This document shows, piece by piece, positions 26,412-35,300 of a stretch of 64,000 nt of DNA; the first letter of the stretch is position 1; every line of letters begins with the position of its first letter. The notes beneath the pieces are model-generated. The model worked only from the letters and a program-made list of their open reading frames with translations. It was not told where the DNA came from and made no database searches. Source of the DNA: Microbacterium trichothecenolyticum (GTDB lineage: Bacteria; Actinomycetota; Actinomycetes; Actinomycetales; Microbacteriaceae); NCBI RefSeq assembly GCF_030818955.1, contig NZ_JAUTBF010000001.1, positions 1,178,001-1,242,000 of the forward strand. Direction: 5' to 3'. The position numbers were made by a program, and so were the translations under genes.

Positions 26412-28668
26412 ATGCCCCACCGGATCGTGCTCACGCGCGGAGGCCTTCTCTCCGCGGCGACCGCGCTCACACTCGCGCTGACCGCGGCGACGGCACCGCC
26501 CTCGCACCCCTCGCCCGCGCCCTCGGCATCCCTGTCCGCCTTCTCGACACCGACGCTCGCCGCGCCGCTGCGCGCCCTGTCCGACAGCGGTATCGCGGCA
26601 TCGGCACCCGACGCGGTCCTCGCCGAGGCCGGGGTTCCGAAGGGCCTGCAGACCGTCGGCGACGACGTCACGGTGTCCGTGCGGTTCCGCTCGACCGCCG
26701 CGCAGGACGCCGCCCTCGACGACGCGGAGGCGCTGGGGACGATCATCGCGCGCACGCGATCCGTACCCACCATCGTGCTGCACGCGCCGCCGGCGCACTT
26801 CGACGCGCTCGCCTCGCTCGCGGGGGTGGTCTCGGTCGTTCCCGCGTCGGCCCCCAAGACGACGACGGCGGTGGCCGCCGCGACCCCGTCGACGCTGCCG
26901 TCACCCGGCACCGGCACCGACACGTCCTGTCGTGAGATCCCCGTCGAGGCCGATCCTGTCCTGCGCTCCGACACGGCGCGGCAGGCGTTCGGCGTCGACG
27001 GCCGCGGTGTGACCGTCGGGATCATCTCGGACTCCTTCGCCACGGCACCGGATGTCGCGAGCACCCCCGAGAACGATGTACGCATCGGATCACTCCCCGG
27101 TCCGGGCAACCCGTGCGGGTACACCACACCCGTGACGATCCTCGCCGACTCCGCCCAGCCCGCCACCGACGAAGGGCGCGCGATGGCGCAGAACGTGCAC
27201 GGTATCGCCCCCGGCGCGGCCCTGCTCTTCCACACGGTCGGCCCCACCCCCGCCACCTTCGCCGACGCGATCCGCGAGCTCCGCGATCGCGGAGCCGACG
27301 TGATCGTCGACGACATGGCCTTCGACACCGAGCCCATCTACCAGCGCGGGGTCATCTCGACGGCCGTGGCCGACGTCGTCGCCGACGGCGCCGTCTACCT
27401 CAGTGCGATCGGCAACGAGGGTTCGATCGGCGAGCCGGGCACCATCTCGGCGGGCCAGCAGACGGGATCATGGGAATCGGCCCCACACCTTCCGAGGGAT
27501 GCCGTGCCCCGAGGCCGTGCAGAAGACGCTGGATCCATCGGCGAGCGTCGACTGCATGAACTTCGCCCCCGAAGGAAGCTTCAACGCGATGATGGAGGTG
27601 CTCTGGGTGACCGACGGCCCGTCGGTACCACTGCTGACGCAGTGGTCGGATCCCGTCGACGGGATCCGCACGACCATCTCACCCGTGGTGCTGAACTCCG
27701 CGGGTGAGAAGGTGAGCCTCCCGGCCCAATGGGACCCGACCGTGCCCTCGATCTCCACCACCATCTCCACCGGCGCCACCGTCGGACAAAGCAAAGAGGG
27801 CGAGTACCGGATCGCTCTCGTACGAAGCAATCCGAGCGCCCCCGACGTCAGAACGAAGCTGATCTTCGGGGGGAAGAGTGCCGGCCTGCGTAAGCTGCCG
27901 TACTCCGAGTGGCCCGCGGGGGTCACGGTCGGCCCGACCGCGGTCGGGCACGCCATCGACCCGGCCACCATCGGCGTGGGTGCCGCACACCTGTTCGAAC
28001 GGTTCAATCTCGCCACCTTCTCCAGCACGGGCCCGGCAACATACGTCTTCGCGCCGGTGCGCGCCGACGGGGTCCCCGCAGAACGACTGGCTGAGCCGCA
28101 GCGGTTGTCGGGTCCCGCGGTCGTGGCCGTGGACCAGACCCGCACCTCGTTCTTCCGTCCCTCGTTCTCGTGGTTCCGCTTCGACGGCACGTCGGCGGCG
28201 GCGCCGATGGTCGCCGGCGTCGCGGCGCTCGCGCTCGAGCGCGCGGGGACGCACACCTCCCCCGACGTGATCCGCGCGGCGCTGGTCGGCAGCGGACGCC
28301 CGATCAGCGGCCCCTTCGGGTACACCGGTGCCGTCACCGCGGACATGATCGGAAGCGGCATGGTCGATGCCACGGCGACATTGGCCGCTCTCCCGCCCGC
28401 ACCGACGCCGACACCGACACCGACACCGACGGCGACACCGACACCGACACCGACGCCGACGGCGACGGCGACGGCGACGGCCGAGCCGACCGGCGGTTCG
28501 ACGCTCGCCCCCGGCCCGGCGGCGGCGCCCACCGCCGGGGGAACACTCCCGCGCACGGGAACCGACCTCTCGGTCACGATCACGACAGCCCTCGCCGGTG
28601 CCGGCGCGCTCACGCTGGGCGCCGTCCTCGTGCGCCGCCGCGGCATCCGTCCCCTGCGCCGACGGTGA
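26412..28668 (+). pseudogene. Cell-wall-anchored S8 peptidase, paralog B (single-base frameshift)
   Basis: Aligns end to end with paralog A: signal, propeptide-like domain, Asp207 in GIISDSFA, NVHGIAPGAAL, then GTSAAAPMVAG, a TPTPTP stalk and the sorting signal LPRTG. The reading frame breaks at CCCC 27481-27484, just after GSWES. Removing one C restores HTFRGMPCPEAV, which matches FTAMTCPQAV of paralog A. Net length is 3n+1, so one extra base. Whether this is a sequencing error, a real pseudogene or slippage cannot be decided here. The sorting motif differs from the LAXTG of its neighbours. AGGAAG lies before the ATG. Confidence 0.8.
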
Positions 28669-28706
28669 CGGCTCCGTCCCGCCACCGCATCGCACGGAAC
28701 CGTCAC
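28665..28706 (+). terminator. Hairpin after paralog B
   Basis: GTGACGGcTCCGT pairs with ACGGAaCCGTCAC across a 16-nt loop (12 bp with one mismatch), starting at the stop codon. No T-tract follows. It may separate paralogs B and C transcriptionally. Confidence 0.45.
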
Positions 28707-28738
28707 GACGAGAACACCACGGCACGTCGAGAAGAACG

Positions 28739-30691
28739 ATGAAGACACGAGTGAAATTGACCGTGCGTCACGGGGCGGTGCTCGGGTGCGCGATCGTCGC
28801 GCTGTGCGCCCTCCCTGTTTCCGCGTCGGCCGCTCCGGCGGCGGCAACGGTGTCGCTGCGCGCAGACACCGCTGCGGGACTCACGGGCTCTGATGCCGCA
28901 CCCGCCGAAAGCTGCCGGGCGATCCCGGTCGAGGCCGACCCCGTGCTGCGCACCGATGAGGCGCGCCGTGTCTTCGGCGTCGACGGCACGGGGGTGGCGG
29001 TCGGGGTCATCTCCAATTCGTTCGACCGCGCCCCCGCCGCCCGGACGACGCCGCAGCAGGATGTGGAGATGGGGTCCTTGCCCGGTCCCGGCAACCCTTG
29101 TGGCCGCGTCCTTCCCGTCCGGGTGCTCTCGGACGGAGAGGTCGGCGAGGCGACCGACGAAGGACGCGCGATGCTGCAGAACGTGCACGGAATCGCGCCG
29201 GGCGCACAGCTGTTGTTCGCGGCGGGCGGGCCGACCTCAGCGACGATGTCCGAGGCCATCCGGTCTCTGCAAGCGGCCGGTGCAGACGTGATCGTCGATG
29301 ACGTCAGCTACTCCACCGAGATGCTCTACCAGCGCGGGCCCGTCGCGTCGACCATCGCCGACGTGGTGGCGGGAGGGGTCGTCTACGTCAAGTCCGCGGG
29401 GAACAACGGCTCGATCGGTCGCGCAGGGGGAACATCGGAGGGCCAGTCGACGGGAGCGTGGGAGTCGCTCTCGTTCACGGGGATCTCATGCCCGCAGGTC
29501 GTGATCGACGCGATCCCGTCGGACCCCGAGGAGCCCGGGCCGGGCGCCGACGAACCCGGATCGGAATCAGACGTACCGGAGTGCATGGACTTCGACCCCG
29601 AGGGCAGCGGCAGCGCGCTGCTCGAGGCGACGCTTTCGACGTTCGGTCCGGAAGCGGACATCCACACCTCATGGTCGAACCCGGTCGGCGCGGTCGAGAC
29701 GCTGGTCATTCCCCTGGTCTTCGACGCAGACGGAGCGCTCGTCAGCGAATCGGGAGGCTTGGATCCGCTGCTCCCCGTCGCGGCGGCACGGATCCGGACC
29801 GGTGCGGGCGCAGGTGAGTGGAAGGAGGCCACGTACCGGATCGCACTCGCGCGTTCGAACCCCGACAGCCCCGACATCCGCACGAGGCTCGTGTTCACTT
29901 TGAACAACGGAGGCGTGCGCTCCCTGCAGTACGCGAACTGGCCCGAGGGCGTCACGGTGGGGCCGGCGATCTACGGCCCTGCCGCCGATCCCGCCGTCAT
30001 CGCCGTGGGGTCTGCCGCGCTCGCCGACCCGGGCCGGGTGAAGGCCTCATCGAGCCCGGGGCCGTCCACCTACCTCTTCGGACCGGTAGATCCCTCCGGG
30101 GTGCCTGCACCTCGCTTGGACGCGCCGCAGGTGTACGCCAAACCCGACCTCATCGCGGTCGACGGCGTGCGAACGAGCTTCCTCTCCCCCCAACGAAACG
30201 AACCGGACGTCTTCCGCTTTCACGGCACGTCGTCCGCGGCCCCCAACGCGGCCGCCGTGGCCGCTCTGGCGCTCGAACGGGCCGGGATCGGCACCTCGCC
30301 CGAAGTCATTCGCGCCGCCCTGACCTCGGGCGCCCGCCCGCTCGACGGCCCGCTCGGCTACAGCGGGCCGGCGGATCGCAACATCGTGGGCAGCGGTCTC
30401 GTCGACGCCATGTCCACGCTCGCCGCGCTGCCCGGGCCGACGCCGGAGCCGAAGCCGACTCAGGCGCCCGCAGCCGAGCCGGTGCCGACACTCGAGCCGG
30501 TACCGACGGACGGTCCGACAGCTTCTGCGGCGCCTTCCTCGCCCACGCCGGCCGCCGCGGCGCGAGCGGGACGTCTGGCGAAGACGGGAACCGACGGCAC
30601 GTCCGCGCTGGTCCTCGCGTTCCTGGGCGCCGCGGCGATCGCGACCGGGGGCGTGATCTCGGTCCGACGGCGCGCACGCGCTCAGCGATGA
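28739..30691 (+). CDS. Cell-wall-anchored S8-like protein, paralog C (catalytic Asp replaced by Asn)
   Basis: 650 residues. It has a signal peptide and then goes almost directly to the S8 core; the propeptide-like domain of about 100 residues present in A and B is missing. The first triad position reads GVISNSFDR: codon AAT at 29015-29017 gives Asn93 in place of Asp. His150 (NVHGIAPGAQL) and Ser498 (HGTSSAAP) remain. A Pro/Thr/Glu-rich stalk and LAKTG, a hydrophobic segment and an Arg-rich tail complete the surface anchor. Joint loss of the triad Asp and the propeptide suggests a non-catalytic binding protein. The ATG at 28739 follows a weak GAGAAG. Confidence 0.87.
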   Translation: MKTRVKLTVRHGAVLGCAIVALCALPVSASAAPAAATVSLRADTAAGLTGSDAAPAESCRAIPVEADPVLRTDEARRVFGVDGTGVAVGVISNSFDRAPAARTTPQQDVEMGSLPGPGNPCGRVLPVRVLSDGEVGEATDEGRAMLQNVHGIAPGAQLLFAAGGPTSATMSEAIRSLQAAGADVIVDDVSYSTEMLYQRGPVASTIADVVAGGVVYVKSAGNNGSIGRAGGTSEGQSTGAWESLSFTGISCPQVVIDAIPSDPEEPGPGADEPGSESDVPECMDFDPEGSGSALLEATLSTFGPEADIHTSWSNPVGAVETLVIPLVFDADGALVSESGGLDPLLPVAAARIRTGAGAGEWKEATYRIALARSNPDSPDIRTRLVFTLNNGGVRSLQYANWPEGVTVGPAIYGPAADPAVIAVGSAALADPGRVKASSSPGPSTYLFGPVDPSGVPAPRLDAPQVYAKPDLIAVDGVRTSFLSPQRNEPDVFRFHGTSSAAPNAAAVAALALERAGIGTSPEVIRAALTSGARPLDGPLGYSGPADRNIVGSGLVDAMSTLAALPGPTPEPKPTQAPAAEPVPTLEPVPTDGPTASAAPSSPTPAAAARAGRLAKTGTDGTSALVLAFLGAAAIATGGVISVRRRARAQR

Positions 30692-30693
30692 CG

Positions 30694-30725
30694 GAGAGGG
30701 GCTCGGGAATGTCCGGGCCCCTCTC
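30694..30725 (+). terminator. Intrinsic-type hairpin after paralog C
   Basis: GAGAGGGGC (30694-30702) and GCCCCTCTC (30717-30725) form a perfect 9-bp stem immediately after the stop of paralog C, with an inner CGG/CCG extension. The T-run is short (TCTCTAC). Confidence 0.6.
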
Positions 30726-30763
30726 TACGCTGTGAACCGGGGGCGCGGCGGAAGGCGGAGAAC

Positions 30764-32635
30764 ATGCACGGACTCGAGATCACGGTTCTGCTGGGGGTGG
30801 CGATCCTCGTCGGCACGGTCCTCGCACCGCGCCTGCGCGTCGCGACGCCGCTGGTGCTGCTGGTCATCGGGTTGGCCCTGGGCTTCGTCCCGGCACTGCG
30901 CAGCATCGAGCTGCCGCCCGAGACGGTGCTGTTGCTGTTCCTCCCGGTCATGCTCTTCCGCGAGGCATGGACCACGTCGCTGCGCTCGGTGCGCCGGTCG
31001 TTGCGCTACATCGTGCCGATGAGCACGCTGCTCGTCGTGGCGTCGGCCTTCGCCGTGGCGGGGGTCGCCACCTGGATGGGCATCCCGTGGGAGGCCGCGC
31101 TCGTGCTGGGGGCCGCGGTCGCACCGCCCGACGCCACCGCGGTCGCGGCGCTGGGGCGCCTGCTGCCACCCAAGACGTTCATGAAGCTGAAGGCAGAGAG
31201 CCTCACCAACGACGGTACGGCGCTCGTGCTGTACGCGATCGCGGTGGCGCTGCTGCTGGGCGATCGCATCACACCGCTGCAGATCACGGGCATGGTGCTG
31301 GTGTCGTACGTGGGCGGCGCGACCGCGGGCATCGCGGTCGCGGCGCTGGCGTTCTTCGCCCTCCGGCGCATGCGGTCGACCCTGACGATCAATCTCACGC
31401 TCGTGCTCGTGCCCTTCGTGGCGTTCCTCATCGCCGAACTCATCGACGCATCCGGCGTGCTCGCGGTCGTGTTCGCCGGGCTCATCGTCGCGTGGGTGTC
31501 GCCGCGCATCACCACCGCGATCTCTCGGCGCGCCGCCGACGCCACCTGGCCCTTCGGCGTCTACCTGCTCAACGGCGCCCTGTTCGTGTTGATCGGCCTC
31601 GAGGTGCAACTGGTGCTCCACGAGATATCGCCGTCGGAGATCGGCATCCTGCTGCTCATCACCGTGGCCGCGTGGGCGGTGCTGTTCGTGGTGCGCTACC
31701 TCTTCCAGTGGCTTTTCTCTCCGTTCTCGCGCCCGGCTGCGGGCTCGTCGCGGTCGTTGCGGCACCGCTCACGAATGGTGAGTACGGTGGCGGGCTTCCG
31801 CGGCGCGGTGTCGCTGGCGATCGCGCTGTCGGTGCCGACCATGACGGCCACCGGCGACGCGGTGCCGGGGCGCGATGCCATCGTCTTCGTCACGGCGGGT
31901 GTCATCGTCCTCACGCTGCTGGTACAGGGCCCGCTTCTTCCCGCCGTGATCCGGTGGGCGAAGCTGCCCCGCGACGACGCCGCGATCGAGGAGTACGAAC
32001 TCGCTGAGCGGACGATCTCGGGGGCCGCACTCGCCGCCCTCGACGACCTCGCCCTCGAGCACGGCATCAGCGACCGTGTGCGCGACCGCGCACGGCGCGA
32101 GGGGTACGAACGACTCGAACTCGCGAATGCCCGCGCCGTCGCCCGCCAGCGCGCCGCGGAAGAACGTGACCTCGACGAGCTCGACGCGTCGCGCGACGAC
32201 TCCTCGTCGATGGGTCCGGTACCACCCGGGCCGGCCGTCGGCGACGAGCGTTCGCGCCGTGGTGGCGATGCCGCGCCGCTCGACGGGCACGGCGCGAGCG
32301 CCCCGGGCGGCAGCTCCCTGCACCGCGGCGCCCTCGACGGCGGCACCTCTCGCAGCGACGTTCCCGCCGGCGAGTCCTCCGCCGACCGTGCCCTCGCCGG
32401 TGGCGGTCTCGAGATGCTCGCCGTCAGCGACGACATCGACCTCACCCAACGCTCCCCGCTGCTGCGGCACAGAGAAGCGACGCGGCTGCGTCTGGCGGTG
32501 CTCGACCGCAAGCGCGAGGTGCTGCTGCGCCTGCGACGCGAGGGCACGATCGACGATCTCGTCGCGCGGCGCATCCTCGCCGGCCTCGACCTCGAAGAGA
32601 TCCGCGCGCGCGGCCTCGAACGCCCCGACGACTGA
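30764..32635 (+). CDS. Na+/H+ antiporter, CPA1 family
   Basis: 623 residues. The first 400 or so carry 11-12 membrane helices of the Na+/H+ exchanger family, with the ion-binding ND motif in ESLTNDGTALV and the upstream GAAVAPPDATAVAALG. The C-terminal 200 residues are cytoplasmic: two charged helical parts separated by a Ser/Gly/Asp-rich flexible stretch (about 480-550). Exchanges Na+ or K+ for protons for pH and salt tolerance; the preferred cation is not clear. GGCGGAG precedes the ATG. A K+ channel gene follows in the same direction. Confidence 0.9.
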   Translation: MHGLEITVLLGVAILVGTVLAPRLRVATPLVLLVIGLALGFVPALRSIELPPETVLLLFLPVMLFREAWTTSLRSVRRSLRYIVPMSTLLVVASAFAVAGVATWMGIPWEAALVLGAAVAPPDATAVAALGRLLPPKTFMKLKAESLTNDGTALVLYAIAVALLLGDRITPLQITGMVLVSYVGGATAGIAVAALAFFALRRMRSTLTINLTLVLVPFVAFLIAELIDASGVLAVVFAGLIVAWVSPRITTAISRRAADATWPFGVYLLNGALFVLIGLEVQLVLHEISPSEIGILLLITVAAWAVLFVVRYLFQWLFSPFSRPAAGSSRSLRHRSRMVSTVAGFRGAVSLAIALSVPTMTATGDAVPGRDAIVFVTAGVIVLTLLVQGPLLPAVIRWAKLPRDDAAIEEYELAERTISGAALAALDDLALEHGISDRVRDRARREGYERLELANARAVARQRAAEERDLDELDASRDDSSSMGPVPPGPAVGDERSRRGGDAAPLDGHGASAPGGSSLHRGALDGGTSRSDVPAGESSADRALAGGGLEMLAVSDDIDLTQRSPLLRHREATRLRLAVLDRKREVLLRLRREGTIDDLVARRILAGLDLEEIRARGLERPDD

Positions 32636-32677
32636 TCTCATCCCACGACCGGGCGTGCAGGGCGTCCCTGCTCCCGC

Positions 32678-32683
32678 GATAAT
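32678..32683 (+). promoter_or_regulatory. Putative -10 for a leaderless K+ channel transcript
   Basis: GATAAT ends 6 nt before the ATG at 32690 and no ribosome binding site is present. It is the best match to a consensus -10 among the leaderless candidates of the window. Confidence 0.5.
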
Positions 32684-32689
32684 CAGCGC

Positions 32690-33409
32690 ATGTACGGAGA
32701 ACGCCTCGCCCGCTGGGAGCGGGCGGCCGAATGGCCGCTCGTGATCGCGGCGCTGATCTTTCTGGCCGCGTACGCCGCCCAGATCCTCGCGACCCCGGAG
32801 GGCCTCGTCGAGATGACGTCCGAGGTGGTGCTGAAGGCGACATGGGTGGTCTTCGTCGTGGACTACGTCGTGCGACTGGTCATCACGCGCCACCGCTGGC
32901 GGTGGTTCTGGCACCACCTGCTCGACCTCGCCATCGTCGCGCTCCCCATCTTCCGCCCCCTCCGGCTGATGCGCTTCTTCACGATCATCGCGCTCATCCA
33001 GCGCAACACCGGCTCGATGCTGAGAGGACGCGTCGCGGCGTTCACGGTGGGCGCGACGGCTTTGACGGTCTTCGTCGCCGCGCTCGCGGTGTACGACGCG
33101 GAACGCGGAAGCGGGGGGCCCATCTCGAGCTTCGGCGATGCCGTGTGGTGGGCGTTCGAGACCATCACGACGGTCGGCTACGGCGACTACTACCCCGTCA
33201 CCATCACCGGTCGTGTCGTGGCGGTGGGTCTGATGGTGGGCGGCCTCGCCCTCATCGGCGTGGTCACGGCGACCCTCGCCGCGTGGATCGTCCAGCGGGT
33301 GTCCGTCGAGGCCGAGGAGGCCTCGGCCGCGACCGAGACGCAGGTCGAGTCGCTACGCGCCGAGATCGCCGAGCTGAAGCAGATGATGCGCGAGGCTCCG
33401 AACTTATAG
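32690..33409 (+). CDS. Voltage-gated-type potassium channel (VIC superfamily)
   Basis: 239 residues. Four N-terminal hydrophobic segments, the last with spaced Arg residues (PIFRPLRLMRFF), are followed by a pore helix and selectivity filter TTVGYGDYYP and one more membrane helix. The tail is a predicted coiled coil (EAEEASAATETQVESLRAEI), which could make the tetramer. Six-helix K+ channel of the small bacterial type. It is next to the cation antiporter, which suggests a shared role in ion balance, but the two need not be co-transcribed. Confidence 0.9.
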   Translation: MYGERLARWERAAEWPLVIAALIFLAAYAAQILATPEGLVEMTSEVVLKATWVVFVVDYVVRLVITRHRWRWFWHHLLDLAIVALPIFRPLRLMRFFTIIALIQRNTGSMLRGRVAAFTVGATALTVFVAALAVYDAERGSGGPISSFGDAVWWAFETITTVGYGDYYPVTITGRVVAVGLMVGGLALIGVVTATLAAWIVQRVSVEAEEASAATETQVESLRAEIAELKQMMREAPNL

Positions 33410-33426
33410 CGACCACGCGCCGTCGG

Positions 33427-35253
33427 TCACGGCAGATCGGGGAACAGCGCCGTCTGCCGGCGGTGATGCGTCTGCTGTTCGTACGCGTAGGCGAGGCCGA
33501 TGAGCTTCTCTTCCGCGTAGGGCTCGGCGAGGAATTCCAGCCCGCGGGGGAAGTCCGGGATGGTGCCCTGGCTGACGACGATATCGGCGTAGCCCATCGG
33601 CACCGAGACGGCCGGGTACCCGCTGAACGCACTGAGGAAGTTGTTATACCCCGCCAGGAGCTCCGGATCGCGATCCCCGGTCGAGGGGTAGATGAGAGCG
33701 TCCAGGTCGTTCTGCTGCATCAACTGGTCGAGACGCTCCTGCAATGCTTTCTGACCGGCGAGGAACATGGCGGTGTACTCCTGTCTCTCCTCCGGCGTCG
33801 TCGACGCCCACTCGCGGACGGTCGACGCCGGCAGACTCGAGATGGGGGTGCCCGCCTTCTCGGCGTCGGTGACCTTCTGTGCCAAGTCGGCGAACGTGTA
33901 TCCCGGCTTGTAGAAGGTGTCGAGGTACACGTCCGCGTCGTGCGCGAACGACCGGCTGCCGTGCACCTGCTCCAGGGCGCCGCCGTTGATGGGGCCGAGC
34001 TCACCGATGTCGACGACCGTTGCGCCCGCGGCTTCGAGGTCGGCGCGCGCAGCGGCGACCAGCTGGAAGTCGCCGGCCTGCGCATCGTCGGGCCCGCGGT
34101 CGGACAGGTAGCCCAGGCGTGCCCCCCGCAGAGCGAGGGGGTCGAGTGCACGTGCGTACGAGTCGGGCTTGCGGGCGTCCGCCGACGCGGTCACGGGGTC
34201 GGCCGGGTCGGACCCTGCCAGCGCGTCCAGTGTCAGCGCGGCGTCGGAGACGGTCCGCGTCATCGGCCCGACGGTGTCGCGGTACTCGTCGAGAGGAAAG
34301 ACGCCTTCGCGGCTGACGAGCCCGACGGTGGGCCGGATGCCGACGAGGGAATTGAACGACGAGGGGACGCGAACCGAGCCGCCGGTGTCGGTGCCCAGAC
34401 CGACGGCGCCCAGGTTCGCCGAGATCGAAGCGCCGGTTCCTCCGCTCGAACCGCCCGGGATGTACGCGAGGTTGTAGGCGTTTCGTGTCGTTCCGTAGGC
34501 GCTGGTCGAGAAGATCGTCGACTCCGCGAACTCCGAGAGGTTGGCTTTGGCGATGACGATCGCGCCCATGCTCCTCAGCCGCTGGATGGTCGTGGCATCG
34601 GTCGCGGTCACGTTGTCGCGCAGACACCCGCAGCCGGACGTGGTGGCGATACCGGCGAGGTTGATGTTGTCTTTCGCGATCACGGGGATGCCGTGGAGGA
34701 TGCTCCGCGGTCCGGTGGCGGCCCGTTCCGCGTCGAGGGCGGCGGCCTCGGCCATCGCCGTGGGATTGGTGGCGATGAGGGATTCGAGTGCCGCCTTCGG
34801 CTCGCGACTGTCGAGGCCCTCTGTCCGGTCGTAGGCGGCGATGCGGCGGAGGTACTCGGCCGTCAGCTGCTGCGAGGTGAGCACACCGGCCGTCATCGCC
34901 TTCTGCATCGACACGACGTCGGCCTCCAGCAGCTCGAACGTGTCGTCGTCGTAGACGTACTGCCGTGAGAGCGCCGCGACGTCGAACACGGTGATGACGC
35001 CGTCCCGGTCGGCGTCGGCGGGTGCGACGACCACCCACCCGGGCTCACCGGTCTGCCGGCCGAGGGCGGCCATGAGCAGTGACAGGTCGTCTTCGTCGAT
35101 CTTGTGGTCGCCGGTCAACTCCCCCCGCTGAAAGTCGGGGGCCAGGTAACCGACCGAGGTGTCGGAGGCCTGAGCGGGTGCAGCGGTGCCCAGGAGGAGC
35201 GCCGCCGAGACCAGCGCCGCCAGCGTCGTCGTGATCATCGCACCCGTCTTCAC
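33427..35253 (-). CDS. Secreted amidase with N-terminal dockerin-like domain
   Basis: 608 residues from GTG 35253, chosen because AAAGGAAG lies 4 nt upstream and the sequence then begins with a normal signal peptide (MKTGAM..., cleavage near AQA-S). Residues about 42-100 form a dockerin-like module: two Ca-loop repeats, GDHKIDEDDL and DADRDGVITVFDV, each followed by a helix. The rest is an amidase-signature hydrolase with the Lys-Ser-Ser triad: Lys near 194 (VIAKDNI), Ser near 268 (GGSSGGTGAS) and Ser near 292 (DTGGSVRVPS). It hydrolyses an amide outside the cell. The cohesin gene lies 47 bp upstream in the same direction. Confidence 0.88.
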   Translation of the reverse strand: MKTGAMITTTLAALVSAALLLGTAAPAQASDTSVGYLAPDFQRGELTGDHKIDEDDLSLLMAALGRQTGEPGWVVVAPADADRDGVITVFDVAALSRQYVYDDDTFELLEADVVSMQKAMTAGVLTSQQLTAEYLRRIAAYDRTEGLDSREPKAALESLIATNPTAMAEAAALDAERAATGPRSILHGIPVIAKDNINLAGIATTSGCGCLRDNVTATDATTIQRLRSMGAIVIAKANLSEFAESTIFSTSAYGTTRNAYNLAYIPGGSSGGTGASISANLGAVGLGTDTGGSVRVPSSFNSLVGIRPTVGLVSREGVFPLDEYRDTVGPMTRTVSDAALTLDALAGSDPADPVTASADARKPDSYARALDPLALRGARLGYLSDRGPDDAQAGDFQLVAAARADLEAAGATVVDIGELGPINGGALEQVHGSRSFAHDADVYLDTFYKPGYTFADLAQKVTDAEKAGTPISSLPASTVREWASTTPEERQEYTAMFLAGQKALQERLDQLMQQNDLDALIYPSTGDRDPELLAGYNNFLSAFSGYPAVSVPMGYADIVVSQGTIPDFPRGLEFLAEPYAEEKLIGLAYAYEQQTHHRRQTALFPDLP

Positions 35254-35300
35254 GGATCTTCCTTTCGTCGTGATGGTGAGGGCAGCCGAGGCGCGGGCGA

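Noticed and set aside
28401..28490. Hexanucleotide-like ACACCGACGCCG repeat as a separate regulatory repeat
   Set aside because: It encodes the Thr-Pro/Thr-Ala stalk of S8 paralog B and is explained by the protein repeat.
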